Assembly: GCA_035529895.1 (NCBI GenBank)
Contig: DATKVV010000080.1
Location: forward strand, 1 to 64,000
Origin: JAUWKC01 sp035529895
GTDB taxonomy: Bacteria > Planctomycetota > Phycisphaerae > Sedimentisphaerales > Anaerobacaceae
Length of the DNA: 64,000 bases
Direction of reading: 5' to 3'
Part shown: in pieces, positions 36,091-44,824 of the stretch
How the letters are laid out: the number at the start of each line of letters is the position of its first letter
Position numbering within the stretch: position 1 is the stretch's first letter
Notes under the pieces: generated by a model
Databases searched by the model: none
Told to the model about the DNA's origin: nothing
Seen by the model: only the letters and a program-made list of their open reading frames with translations
Made by a program: the position numbers and the translations under genes

Positions 36091-36658
36091 GGGCAAAGCC
36101 GGCCGATGGTGTTCGGCCTTTACCCTGACCGAGCTGATAATTGTGGTCGTTATAGTTTCGCTGTTTCTGCTGCTGGCGCTGCCGAATGTTTTCGCACTGC
36201 TGACAAAGAACACCTTTAAGGCGCAGATTCAGGATTTTGTTTCGACCATGCAAATGGCCGCGCGCGCCGCCGCCGAGAGCAACCGAAGATACGAGGTCGT
36301 CATTGATTTGACCGAGCAAAGCTATTTGCTTCGCGAGATTACTTCGCCCGATTTGTCCGAGGTTCTGGAAGAAGAGATTATTGTTGAAAATGACTTCGGC
36401 GATACCTGCCAGGTGTCTTACGTCTTGTTCGACGATGTGGATTTTTCTTTGGATGAAAGCGTCTCCTACACCAACGAAGGCAAGGCGATGTTTCGGGCCG
36501 GCCATGCGGGCTGGCACTATGGCGGCAAAATCGTCCTGCTCGACAGGGACGGCAAGTCATATTCGGTCATTGTTAATCGTATCAACAGAATGGTCACGTT
36601 GCAGGAAGGTGATATCGAGATTTTAAAGCCGAGGGCTTTCGATGATGTGGTGTTCTAA
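36062..36658 (+). CDS. gspH: Minor pseudopilin GspH-like
   Basis: A protein of about 198 residues with a prepilin-type signal: a basic leader and then SAFTLTELIIVVVIVSLFLL. The residue before the cleavage site is Ala rather than Gly, a tolerated change. The start overlaps gspG by 29 bases; ATG 36062 or ATG 36080 are both possible. The globular part with long beta-strand stretches fits GspH, the pseudopilin that follows GspG in most operons. It would join the tip complex of the pseudopilus. Confidence 0.8.
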   Translation: MTCSAPMRSKGKAGRWCSAFTLTELIIVVVIVSLFLLLALPNVFALLTKNTFKAQIQDFVSTMQMAARAAAESNRRYEVVIDLTEQSYLLREITSPDLSEVLEEEIIVENDFGDTCQVSYVLFDDVDFSLDESVSYTNEGKAMFRAGHAGWHYGGKIVLLDRDGKSYSVIVNRINRMVTLQEGDIEILKPRAFDDVVF

Positions 36659-37514
36659 GAAAAATCCGTCCCCTGCCTCACGCAGGTCTGCAGGCTTCAC
36701 CCTGCCGGAGGTCATGGCGGCCCTGACGATACTGGCTTTTGTCAGCGCCAGCGTGGTAGTTGTTATCAGCCGGTGCATGGCCTCGGCCGCAGACACCGCC
36801 CTGCGCATGCAGGCTCTTGAGGTCGCACGAGATAATATGGAGAAGCTTCTTGCCACTGATGCGCTCGAATCGAAGACCGAGTATGGCAGCAGCGAGAAGT
36901 ACCCCGAAATACAGTGGCAGACCGTTGTTGAGCCATTTTATGAGCCGGTAACCTCACGGATGTGGGTTCAGGCGACCTGCTCAGCCGAGTATACCGATGT
37001 GGAAGATGAAACACAGAAGGTCGAGCTGACCCACTGGCTGACCAACTTGACAAAGCAGGAAGTGCAAAGATTGCTTGAAGAGGAGGCAAAAGCACAGGAG
37101 CAGTTGGCCGAGCAGGTCCTCGAAACCATCCAGGAGGCTGCCGAGTATGCCGGTGTTGACGAGCAGACCATCCAGCAATGGGTTCAAAACGGTATGCCCA
37201 GGACCAAAGAAGGCTACTACATTATGCCTTATATTGCTTTATATCAGGAGTACGACGGCAATCCGCCCCCTGAGGCCAGGACCGAGGTGGCGCAGGCTTT
37301 TGGTCCCTTAACGCTGGGCAGTCGCGGGACAGGTCCGCAGCCCGGCGGACCAGCGGGGCCTGGGGCCTCGGCAGGGCCTGAAGGTCCGGCGGGGCCAGGG
37401 GGGCCCTCTCCGACGGGCCAGGAGAACCCATGGAAGGATGTACCACAGGACATGCGCAACGACCCTTTCTGGTTCAAGATTCTTACAGAGTTGTTGGGTC
37501 CCCCACCGGAATAG
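36642..37514 (+). CDS. gspI: Minor pseudopilin GspI with Gly/Pro-rich tail
   Basis: A 290-residue pseudopilin. The signal is SAGFTLPEVMAALTILAFVS with Glu5 intact. Family members are about 125 residues; the extra length is an acidic helix-rich segment (about 120-200) and a C-terminal stretch from residue 229 with many G-x-P and GPxG elements that resemble collagen-like repeats (GPAGPGASAGPEGPAGPGG). Start ATG 36642 overlaps gspH by 17 bases. The extended tail would point to the periplasm and could contact other secretion parts, but no function is known. Confidence 0.82.
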   Translation: MMWCSKKNPSPASRRSAGFTLPEVMAALTILAFVSASVVVVISRCMASAADTALRMQALEVARDNMEKLLATDALESKTEYGSSEKYPEIQWQTVVEPFYEPVTSRMWVQATCSAEYTDVEDETQKVELTHWLTNLTKQEVQRLLEEEAKAQEQLAEQVLETIQEAAEYAGVDEQTIQQWVQNGMPRTKEGYYIMPYIALYQEYDGNPPPEARTEVAQAFGPLTLGSRGTGPQPGGPAGPGASAGPEGPAGPGGPSPTGQENPWKDVPQDMRNDPFWFKILTELLGPPPE

Positions 37515-37537
37515 CCTTAATCAGTATGCAGGGTGAT

Positions 37538-38449
37538 ATGAAAAAGACGCTTGCAACATCTCGGCTGCGAGGTTTCTCGCTGGCGGAAGTGATCGCTGCG
37601 GTGACGATAGGAGCGATGGTCCTGGTAGCGATGCTCGGCATCTATCAGCGCGCCCAAAGCAGCGCCGCCGCAATCACGCAAAAGCTTGACAGCTCTCAAT
37701 TGCCCTTTGAGGTTTTGCAGCGCATCGCCGAAGACCTCGACAGGGTGATCTCCTCCAGGTCCAATATGAAATTCACCATTGAGAACAAATTTGTGAAAGG
37801 CTATCCGGCCGCCCGAATGACAATTGTGAAAACTTATACGCCGAGCAAAGGCGGCCAGGCCGAATTTGAGAAAATCATTTGGCAGAGCGCCTATGACTAT
37901 GACGCCAACGGCCTTGTTCTATACCGAAGCCACAGCGGAGTGGTCTTGGAAGACAAACTGCTGGACGAAAAAAGGGCGGACCTCGAAAGGTATTATCCTT
38001 TGGTCCCCATCTGCAGCGGCGTGACCTACTTCAGGATTGAGATTCCCAAGGGCGAGGACTTCCTCGATAAATGGGATGGTTTTGTGCCCCCTTATGGCAT
38101 TGTCGTGACTATTTCTTTCGCCGAGCCTTTTGAGACGGTGCAGGGCACACTCGACGTGCCCGAGGAGGACAAAATCACCCGCGTTATGGCTATAGACAGA
38201 ACCAGAAAAATCAGGTTCGTAATTGTCGAAAGAAAGTTCGACGAGGAAGGATTGAGTCTGTCGGACCAGGAGGAAGACAAGCAGGCTGAGGAAGCGACTG
38301 GTGAGGAAGCGACTGCGGAGGAGGAAACAATCGCTGACGAGGGGGAAAAAGCTCCCGCGGAAGTACCGAGGGGGCCGGGCACTCAGCCGAGAGACAAGAA
38401 ACCCCCAGTAAGGACGCCCGATGAGAAACCGATGTCCAGAAATCGTTAG
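37538..38449 (+). CDS. gspJ: Minor pseudopilin GspJ-like
   Basis: A 303-residue pseudopilin with the prepilin signal RLRGFSLAEVIAAVTIGAMV. The body fits GspJ, the largest tip pseudopilin. The C-terminal 60 residues are strongly acidic, with repeated EEATGEEATAEEE, then Pro/Lys-rich sequence, and are probably disordered. ATG 37538 is chosen because AGGGTGAT precedes it; an ATG at 37526 is also in frame. Its end overlaps gspK by 29 bases. Confidence 0.8.
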   Translation: MKKTLATSRLRGFSLAEVIAAVTIGAMVLVAMLGIYQRAQSSAAAITQKLDSSQLPFEVLQRIAEDLDRVISSRSNMKFTIENKFVKGYPAARMTIVKTYTPSKGGQAEFEKIIWQSAYDYDANGLVLYRSHSGVVLEDKLLDEKRADLERYYPLVPICSGVTYFRIEIPKGEDFLDKWDGFVPPYGIVVTISFAEPFETVQGTLDVPEEDKITRVMAIDRTRKIRFVIVERKFDEEGLSLSDQEEDKQAEEATGEEATAEEETIADEGEKAPAEVPRGPGTQPRDKKPPVRTPDEKPMSRNR

Positions 38450-39773
38450 CAACCGGCGGCGCCGTCCGGGCGTTATTCTGCTGGTGACGCTGGTGTTATT
38501 GGTGGTGCTCGCCACGCTGGGGTATACCCTGACCAGTCACGTCAGCGCGCAGCGCCGTCGTTGCCTGTATGCCGTGGACTATCAGGCCGCCCGCTACGGT
38601 TGTGATTCGGCGGTCAAATACGCCCTTGCCACATTGGAAGATATTTCGCCCCAGTTGATCAGCCGGCCCAACGAGCCGGATTTCTCCGACTTGTTTCACC
38701 TCAGCGAGCAGGAATACCAGGAGCTTTTGGATGAGGCCGCGAGGATTGCCTACGAGAAGAGCGGGGCTAATGACGTCAATGTCGCCGAAAGTAACATCAG
38801 TATGGAAGATATCTATAATATTCTTGGTATTAATTATGTCGACGATGCCAACTATGCCGGCCGTATCAATGATGTCAATTATATGGCCGATTTCAACGAG
38901 CCGGGCGACGTCTGTACGCCGGAAATACGCGGCCCGTACGGTCCGCCCTGGCCGCTTGTCTCCAGACCGGCTGAGTTCGAGATTGGTTCGGCTAAAGTCA
39001 GAATCGAAATTGAAGATGAGAATGCAAAATACCCGATAAGTTGGATGCTCCTCGATGACAAAGAAGTTGAACGTGAAGTCGCGGCAGGCTTCGAGACTTT
39101 CTGCGAGTGGATGGACGTAAACCAGGTCCAGATTGAAACGCTGAAAGAGCAGATGAAGGAAATAGGCAAGATTAAACCGTTCAAGCTCGAATTCAAGCAG
39201 GTGACTACGAGAACCCCGGTGGCCGAAACAAGAGAAAGCACAAAAAGTGCCGGCAGAAGCAGTAGCAGGAGTAGAAGGAGGCCTACAAGATATAAGACAA
39301 CCACGATTTCTGTTTCGGAACAGGTTGTCCAGCAGGCCGCCGAATTCTCAAGACTCTTCCACAGCTCACTGCTTGATACCGAGCTGCTGACCAGGCCGAC
39401 TATAATCACCGAAAGCAGAAAAGAATCGCCCCTGATGTATATGGGGCTTTGGGGTTCCGGAAAGGTCAATATAAATACCGCGCCCCGGCAGGTGCTCGAG
39501 GCCGCCTTCGTCTTCGGAGGCGACTCCGCTGAAATCGCGCAGGAGATTATCCGGCGAAGGCGTGAAAAGCCTTTTGCCGATATAGGCGCTTTGAAGGAAG
39601 CGTTATTCAGCTACTCGGATTCGGTCACCAAGTGCGAGAACTATATCACGACCACAAGTAATTTTTTCACAATCAGGGTGACCGCGGTAAGCGGAGTGGC
39701 ACAGGCATCCGCGGTTATAGCTATAAGCAAAGAGGATGGAACGACAAAAAAAATTGCTGTAATCTCCGGCTGA
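38421..39773 (+). CDS. gspK: GspK-like pseudopilus tip protein
   Basis: A 450-residue protein with a basic N-terminus and one membrane helix (GVILLVTLVLLVVLATLGY). It lacks the classical Glu5, as GspK usually does. The C-terminal helix-hairpin-helix segment GKVNINTAPRQVLEAAF is diagnostic for GspK. A basic Ser/Arg-rich linker (SAGRSSSRSRRRPTRYK, around residue 275-295) interrupts the globular part and is unusual. It is coupled to gspJ by overlap and is thought to cap the pseudopilus. Confidence 0.88.
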   Translation: MRNRCPEIVSNRRRRPGVILLVTLVLLVVLATLGYTLTSHVSAQRRRCLYAVDYQAARYGCDSAVKYALATLEDISPQLISRPNEPDFSDLFHLSEQEYQELLDEAARIAYEKSGANDVNVAESNISMEDIYNILGINYVDDANYAGRINDVNYMADFNEPGDVCTPEIRGPYGPPWPLVSRPAEFEIGSAKVRIEIEDENAKYPISWMLLDDKEVEREVAAGFETFCEWMDVNQVQIETLKEQMKEIGKIKPFKLEFKQVTTRTPVAETRESTKSAGRSSSRSRRRPTRYKTTTISVSEQVVQQAAEFSRLFHSSLLDTELLTRPTIITESRKESPLMYMGLWGSGKVNINTAPRQVLEAAFVFGGDSAEIAQEIIRRRREKPFADIGALKEALFSYSDSVTKCENYITTTSNFFTIRVTAVSGVAQASAVIAISKEDGTTKKIAVISG

Positions 39774-39801
39774 CAGGCCGGCTTTTAGGAGTTTGCTCGA
39801 A

Positions 39802-41256
39802 GTGGAAGGTCAGAACTACCTCGGAATCCATATTAGCGATAGCAGCGCCACCGTCGTTTGCACAGACTCGCAAAGCCGGGGCAAAAATGTTGTCGGCTGC
39901 TTCAGTGTCTCTGTCGAAGGCCGGCAGGAACAAAGCGACAATGCCGTCATGTCGGAGCTGGCCCGTCTTATCGCCGAAGGTTGTGCGCAGAGGAAATTTG
40001 GGTTCTCCGAGGTCGCGGTGGCTCTGGATTGTACGATGTTCATGCAGCATACCGTCCACAGCGAGTTCAAGGAGCCCAGGCAAATAGCTCAGACCGTCAG
40101 GTTCGACACTGAGGAAGCTCTTTCCACCGACGTAGCCGATGTTGCGATAGCTTTTAGAATAGCCTCAATCGACGAGACCGGCTCGAAACTCCGCGTTTTC
40201 ACCGCCCGGCGGGAAAAGTTGTCGAATATCCTGCTCTCATTGCAGAGTCACAATTTCGACCCGATGACCGTGGAGCCGGACGTTGACTGTCTGTCAAGGT
40301 TTGTCTCGCGAAATGTGTCCTTGCCCGAAGATTCAAGCTCTTTGTTCGGTATGCTTTCGCGGCGCACAGGTTATCTTGTCGGCTTCAGAAATCCGCAGGA
40401 AACACCGGTGGTGCGAACGTTTCTGGTTGGCAAGGTGCAGAACAGAGCGGACCTGCTCGCACGGCAGATACCGGTAACCGCGGCGATGCTTGGAGGCGAC
40501 GGGCGCGCGAGCTGTCTTAAGGTTTTCGACTCGACCGGCTCGGTAAACCATCAGCAGCTAAGCGAGAAGCTCGGCGCTGCAGTCGCCGGCCTCGACCTGA
40601 CCGAATCTGTCGTAACCGATTCCGATGCCCTGGTCGATTGCGCCGACACCGTGGATTTCGCGATTGCCTGTGGAGCCGCTTTGGCCCATACCGAGAAAAT
40701 CCAGGGCGCCAACTTCCGCGACGATTTTATGCCGTATCAGGGCAAAAAGATGCGGCTGCAAAAAACGGTCAAGTTCCTCAGTGTGTCGTTGAGCATTCTA
40801 ATCATTGCTCTCGGAATATACGTTACATCGCAATTGCTTCAAAAAAATCAGTACCTGAATCGCTTGCGCGCCAAGTTCCAGCCTGACTACTCGGCTGTCA
40901 TGTCCGGACAGAAGCTTCGGGGTTCGATGAAGGAGGCTGTAAGAAAACTTGAGAGTGTATCAAGGCGAATCAAAAGCGAGAAAGAGGGACTTATCAGCGA
41001 GGAGGACCTGTCGGCAAGATTGAGACTTGTGCTCGAGGCCTTCAACAAGTGCGCCGAACAGACAAGATTGAATATCGACAGTATCTCCATCACGTCCAAA
41101 ACCGTCCGTATATCCGGCGATACGTCCAGCCGAAGGAATACGCTGACGCTGCGCAGAGCGCTGGCCGAAACTAAACTCGGAAGCCTGCACGAAAACTTTG
41201 AACGAACGAAGGGCGGGCGTGAAGGTTTCAAGATAACAATTGAACTGGGCAAATAG
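39802..41256 (+). CDS. PilM/GspL-like assembly protein
   Basis: A 484-residue protein. The first 330 residues form an actin-like PilM/GspL cytoplasmic fold, starting GQNYLGIHISDSSATVVC. One membrane helix follows (KFLSVSLSILIIALGIYV, about residues 325-345), and then a periplasmic ferredoxin-like part typical of GspL or PilN. This is the GspL-type arrangement. GTG 39802 lies ten bases after AGGAG and is preferred over TTG 39793, which is only one base from it. It would link the ATPase GspE to the inner-membrane platform. Confidence 0.8.
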   Translation: MEGQNYLGIHISDSSATVVCTDSQSRGKNVVGCFSVSVEGRQEQSDNAVMSELARLIAEGCAQRKFGFSEVAVALDCTMFMQHTVHSEFKEPRQIAQTVRFDTEEALSTDVADVAIAFRIASIDETGSKLRVFTARREKLSNILLSLQSHNFDPMTVEPDVDCLSRFVSRNVSLPEDSSSLFGMLSRRTGYLVGFRNPQETPVVRTFLVGKVQNRADLLARQIPVTAAMLGGDGRASCLKVFDSTGSVNHQQLSEKLGAAVAGLDLTESVVTDSDALVDCADTVDFAIACGAALAHTEKIQGANFRDDFMPYQGKKMRLQKTVKFLSVSLSILIIALGIYVTSQLLQKNQYLNRLRAKFQPDYSAVMSGQKLRGSMKEAVRKLESVSRRIKSEKEGLISEEDLSARLRLVLEAFNKCAEQTRLNIDSISITSKTVRISGDTSSRRNTLTLRRALAETKLGSLHENFERTKGGREGFKITIELGK

Positions 41257-41271
41257 TGGAGTAAGAACTTG

Positions 41272-41769
41272 ATGAAGGATGCATACAAGAATCCAATGCT
41301 GTATTACGTACTCGTTCCGGTTTTGTTAGCCCTGTGGCCGATATTGGTCTGGGCGGTGTATCTGCCAAAGGCGGAGGCCGGATTCAAGGACGATAAAGGC
41401 CAGTACGAAAAGGCCGAGAAAACGATTACCGAGATTCTGACTCTTGCGCCTGACCGCCTGGTTTCCGTCGATGCAAAGGGGGCTGCCGCGCAATTCGAGT
41501 ATGCCGCTGAGGTCGACAAGGTTGCCCGTTTGTGCAACATATCGTCCGGCGTTGAACTCAGCTCGAAGCCTATCAGAGTTACCAAGGGGCAAAAAAGCCA
41601 GAACTGTCATGTCGTTCTAAAGGAAATTGAAATAGCAACATTTGCAAAATTCCTCTCCACGCTCCAGCTTCGCTGGCCAAATCTGCAGTGTGAGACTATG
41701 ACGCTCACCAAGAAGAAAGGCCTGCCCGATGCGTGGAAGGTGGATCTCGACTTCAAGTATTACTATTGA
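41272..41769 (+). CDS. GspM/PilO-like membrane protein
   Basis: A 165-residue bitopic protein with a short cytoplasmic N-terminus, one membrane helix (LYYVLVPVLLALWPILVWAV) and a periplasmic coiled coil followed by a small mixed alpha/beta domain. Size, topology and position immediately after the GspL-like gene match GspM or PilO. Sequence similarity in this family is low, so the call leans on context. It is the last gene of the secretion operon. Confidence 0.65.
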   Translation: MKDAYKNPMLYYVLVPVLLALWPILVWAVYLPKAEAGFKDDKGQYEKAEKTITEILTLAPDRLVSVDAKGAAAQFEYAAEVDKVARLCNISSGVELSSKPIRVTKGQKSQNCHVVLKEIEIATFAKFLSTLQLRWPNLQCETMTLTKKKGLPDAWKVDLDFKYYY

Positions 41770-42175
41770 CAAGACCCGCAGCAGTGTTGACCTGCCGCCG
41801 ATAATACCCTTGAGTATTTCCCTTTTTGTAATTTGGAAAAATTCCGGGCATCACTATATATTGTATATTACCCAAATTGCCCAGACGGACCGATGTGAGC
41901 AGTCTTTCTTGCCAACAGAGGCATTTCTGCATCGTGGTTCTTAGCACTAATAGGCCCTATTCGACCTCCAGGCGGACCTAACTTTAGTTTTTGAAGCAGC
42001 TAAGATAAAACCCGAACTTTTCTAAAGTTTTTAAGTCTTTTCTGTCGATACCAACACTGTGAAGCTGTTTCGGGCCTCAGAAGGGATTTAGGGGGCATAC
42101 AATATATAGTGCCTGTGGCTTTCGGACGGGAATATGGATATTTTCGCTCGTGGCTGGTCCAACAAGGTAGTTGAG
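41770..42175. other. Intergenic region after the secretion operon
   Basis: About 400 bases without a convincing gene. The main feature is a pair of 15-base inverted repeats (41852-41866 and 42097-42111). Confidence 0.45.
41852..42111. repeat. 15-bp inverted repeat pair enclosing 230 bases
   Basis: CACTATATATTGTAT at 41852-41866 is the exact reverse complement of ATACAATATATAGTG at 42097-42111. The enclosed segment codes for nothing recognisable. It could be a small non-autonomous element or a regulator-binding pair; no target-site duplication is evident. Confidence 0.5.
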
Positions 42176-42457
42176 ATGTCAAATCTTGATTCCGACAGCC
42201 GTCTTGAAGGTTGTAATAGAAGGGGGGAACCTATAAATCAGAACCAGGCATCAGATGAGGATTTGCTTATGGAGCAAATCCTCGAGAATATCAATACCAC
42301 GCCTATAGGCCAGGTGTTAAAGAGGATTGCTTCACTGCCGGAGGTCCGTAAGGAGAAAGTCCTGGACGTTCGCCGCCGGCTTACTGAGGGCAATTACAAT
42401 CTTAATGAGCGATTGGATATTGCTCTCGATAGAGTTCTTGAAGACCTTACTGCGTAA
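42176..42457 (+). CDS. FlgM-like anti-sigma-factor domain protein
   Basis: A small acidic protein of 93 residues from ATG 42176 (107 from ATG 42134). The last 50 residues read as a FlgM C-terminal domain: an LPEVRKEKVLDVRRRLTEGN segment followed by YNLNERLDIALDRVLEDL. This matches the pattern with RxxKVxxLRxxIxxGxY that binds sigma-28. No flagellar genes are in the window, so it may control another sigma factor or be a structural relative. Both starts have only moderate ribosome binding sites. A hairpin with T-tract follows the stop. Confidence 0.55.
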   Translation: MSNLDSDSRLEGCNRRGEPINQNQASDEDLLMEQILENINTTPIGQVLKRIASLPEVRKEKVLDVRRRLTEGNYNLNERLDIALDRVLEDLTA

Positions 42458-42477
42458 GGACGCAAAAAGACCTGTTA

Positions 42478-42499
42478 ACCATCAGGATGGTGCGTTTTT
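42478..42499 (+). terminator. Terminator after FlgM-like gene
   Basis: ACCAT (42478-42482) pairs with ATGGT (42487-42491) around CAGG, followed by GCG and five T. The stem is short, so it is a modest candidate. Confidence 0.4.
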
Positions 42500-42677
42500 C
42501 CCCTGCGCCGCTCGATACATATCCGGCGCCGGCAGTTTAGCTTTGGCCAAAACCGATTGCGGGCACGGTCGTTTCCCCGCGGGTTTTGCATCCGGATTGA
42601 TTTTTGGGGCGCCCGTTTTGACTTTTCACAGGAAGCCCCGGAGAATGCCTTTTGGCGGACCCGAAAAACCGTCTTCG

Positions 42678-43118
42678 TTACGAGACTATATCAGGAACGT
42701 CATCGTCCGGCTCATCCATCTCTATCGGCTTATAACCGGGCTGTTTTGACTTTTCCAACTCGTCTTTGAAGGCCGTAATAACTTTTTCCTGAATCCTCCG
42801 CCTGCATTCTGCGTTGATTGGATGGGCGATGTCGGCATGCAGCTTCATTCTGCCTTTGAAGTCTTTCTTCGCCCGGTTCTCTGAAAGGGCTGCTCCGCAA
42901 TTATTGCAGTATTTTGCCCTCAGATGGTTCTTGCCTCCGCATTTGTCGCAATGGTCGCTCATTTTCCTGGAGGGCATTGCAACAAAATAACCGCCCGTGC
43001 CTTCGATCACCTTGATGTCGCGAACCACAAACTCGTTGTCCATCGTTATTGAGCAGAAAGCCTTCAACCTGTCATCTTTGTTGTTTACTAATTTGACTCT
43101 AACCTCACTGATTTCCAT
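42678..43118 (-). CDS. spoVG: SpoVG-family protein with inserted zinc ribbon
   Basis: A 146-residue protein. SpoVG is normally about 90-100 residues and binds RNA and DNA as a regulator. The conserved core is here in two parts: residues 1-52 (MEISEVRVKLV, then DNEFVVRDIKVIEGTGGYFV and AMPSRK) and residues 96-120 (DIAHPINAECRRRIQEKV). Between them, residues 53-95 hold C57-x2-C60-x10-C71-x2-C74, a zinc-ribbon signature, plus a basic segment (KKDFKGRMKLH). The insertion sits where ordinary SpoVG has a short loop after MPSxK. It follows ispE by 22 bases on the same strand, an association also known in Firmicutes. A SpoVG regulator with an added nucleic-acid-binding finger is the likely reading. 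Confidence 0.9.
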   Translation of the reverse strand: MEISEVRVKLVNNKDDRLKAFCSITMDNEFVVRDIKVIEGTGGYFVAMPSRKMSDHCDKCGGKNHLRAKYCNNCGAALSENRAKKDFKGRMKLHADIAHPINAECRRRIQEKVITAFKDELEKSKQPGYKPIEMDEPDDDVPDIVS

Positions 43119-43140
43119 ATTCTTTGCCTCGCTTAAAAGT

Positions 43141-44043
43141 TCACCATCTATTGTTGCTCACAATAACGCTCTTGCAATCGACCTTTTCCTCAAGTTTGCG
43201 CCTGTTTTCTTCAGCGTTTTGTCTGTCGGATACGTCTGCAAGCCAAAACAAAGTTGAACCGCTACCGCTCAGGCATACCGGCCTGATACCTAACGATTCA
43301 ATTCTATCCTTGAACTCACCAAGCTCTTTATAAAATCCGAAACAACTTGTTTCGAGCATATTTGCGCACATTCCACAGACTAAATCAATTCTGTTTTTTT
43401 CCATAAGATTCTTTATTTTGGCGCTGAGCCGCTCATAGATGGTCCAATCATGCTTGTAGTTAGCGTAAACCTTTTTTGTAGAAACACTTACGTCCGGCAT
43501 AATCAATAGGGCGCAAAAATTAAAATTTTCACCCAATTTCTCAATTCTTTCGCCTCGGCCGGTGCAAAAGGCCAACGGCCCATTCATAAAGAACGCCGCA
43601 TCGCTGCCTAACCCGGCTGCCAGTCTGCTGAGCGTCTCGCTGTCAATGGCTAATTGCAGGAATCTGTTTACCCCCATAAGGGCTGCCGCTGCATCGCTGC
43701 TCGCCGAGCCTAATCCCGAGCCGGCCGGAATGTTCTTTGTCAGAGTAATCTTTATATCGGCCCGTGACCCGCAGTGGTCCAGGAGCATTTCACAGGCTTT
43801 GTAAACAAGATTATTTTTCCCGTCGGGAGCCCAGCACGGCCCCCTGCAGGCAAGTTCAATGCCGGGCCTTCGGCCCTGCTCAATGAGAATTTCATCGAAC
43901 AAATCCACCTTGGCCATTATCGTTTCCAATTCATGGAAACCATCCTCGCGTTTGCCCGCTATAAGCAGACTCAGGTTTATCTTGGCAGGGGCTCGTACCA
44001 ACAATCCATCACCAACGGCACTGAACTGTTCTTTCTGAACCAT
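43141..44043 (-). CDS. ispE: 4-diphosphocytidyl-2-C-methyl-D-erythritol kinase
   Basis: A 300-residue GHMP kinase that phosphorylates CDP-ME in the MEP isoprenoid pathway. RAPAKINLSLLIAGKREDGF near the N-terminus and the ATP loop NIPAGSGLGSASSDAAAAL are clear. SGSGSTLFWL near the C-terminus is the third GHMP motif. Together with dxr it gives two MEP enzymes in this window. It is transcribed with spoVG just downstream; the start at 44043 diverges from the VTT-domain gene. Confidence 0.95.
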   Translation of the reverse strand: MVQKEQFSAVGDGLLVRAPAKINLSLLIAGKREDGFHELETIMAKVDLFDEILIEQGRRPGIELACRGPCWAPDGKNNLVYKACEMLLDHCGSRADIKITLTKNIPAGSGLGSASSDAAAALMGVNRFLQLAIDSETLSRLAAGLGSDAAFFMNGPLAFCTGRGERIEKLGENFNFCALLIMPDVSVSTKKVYANYKHDWTIYERLSAKIKNLMEKNRIDLVCGMCANMLETSCFGFYKELGEFKDRIESLGIRPVCLSGSGSTLFWLADVSDRQNAEENRRKLEEKVDCKSVIVSNNRW

Positions 44044-44157
44044 CGCGACTTTTCGGCGCTACCTCTCTTGATGTATAAGCACCACTGCACGGATTTGTCC
44101 ATTGACATTATAACACATTGTCCTTACCCTGATTACAAAAATTATTCTGGTGACCTA

Positions 44158-44805
44158 ATGGATAATACTTCCGCGCAACCACCTCAACCCGCGCAGGTTG
44201 CCTGGTGGCACTGGCACAGGCGCCTGTATAATTGGGTTATTCATTTTGCCGATACGGGGCACGGCGCGACAGCTCTTTTTTGTTTGAGTTTTGCCGAATC
44301 CAGTTTTTTCCCTGTACCGCCGGACGTATTGCTTGGACCGCTCGCACTTGGGGCGCCAAGAAAATGGTTTAGGTTCGCTTTTGCCTGTTCAATAGCGTCG
44401 GTACTCGGTGGGATTCTCGGTTACTGTATCGGCGTGTTTCTCTGGCAGTCGATAGGACAGTGGGTTTTTGCTCATTTTGCCTGGGCCAAAATAACCCCTG
44501 AGAATTTCGCGAAGTTCCGGCTCTGGTACGACAAATGGGATTTTTGGGTGGTCTTCGTTTGTGGATTCACCCCTTTGCCATATAAGGTTTGTACAATCTC
44601 GGCGGGCGTGGCCAGAATCAGTTTTATTGGCTTTCTCATAGCCTCGACTGTTAGTCGGTCGGCAAGGTTTTTCATGGTGGCCGGCCTTATGGGCTGGAAA
44701 GGCGAAAAAATCAGACCCGTGATTGAGAAATACTTCAACTGGTTTTCGCTGGCTTTTGCCGCGCTCTTGATTGGCGGTTTTCTTGTGATAAAATGGATCC
44801 GTTGA
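44158..44805 (+). CDS. VTT/YqaA-type membrane protein
   Basis: A 215-residue protein with about five hydrophobic segments and the SNARE-associated / VTT signature: ESSFFPVPPDVLLGPLALGA, then GGILGYCIG, and later FTPLPYKVCTISAGVA. Family members (DedA, YqaA) act on membrane lipid or ion homeostasis and some behave as lipid scramblases or flippases. I chose ATG 44158 because the conserved part starts soon after; the frame is open far upstream through the opposite-strand ispE gene without merit. It is followed closely by the AMMECR1 gene. Confidence 0.8.
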   Translation: MDNTSAQPPQPAQVAWWHWHRRLYNWVIHFADTGHGATALFCLSFAESSFFPVPPDVLLGPLALGAPRKWFRFAFACSIASVLGGILGYCIGVFLWQSIGQWVFAHFAWAKITPENFAKFRLWYDKWDFWVVFVCGFTPLPYKVCTISAGVARISFIGFLIASTVSRSARFFMVAGLMGWKGEKIRPVIEKYFNWFSLAFAALLIGGFLVIKWIR

Positions 44806-44824
44806 ATGTCGGCGGGGAGTGCTT

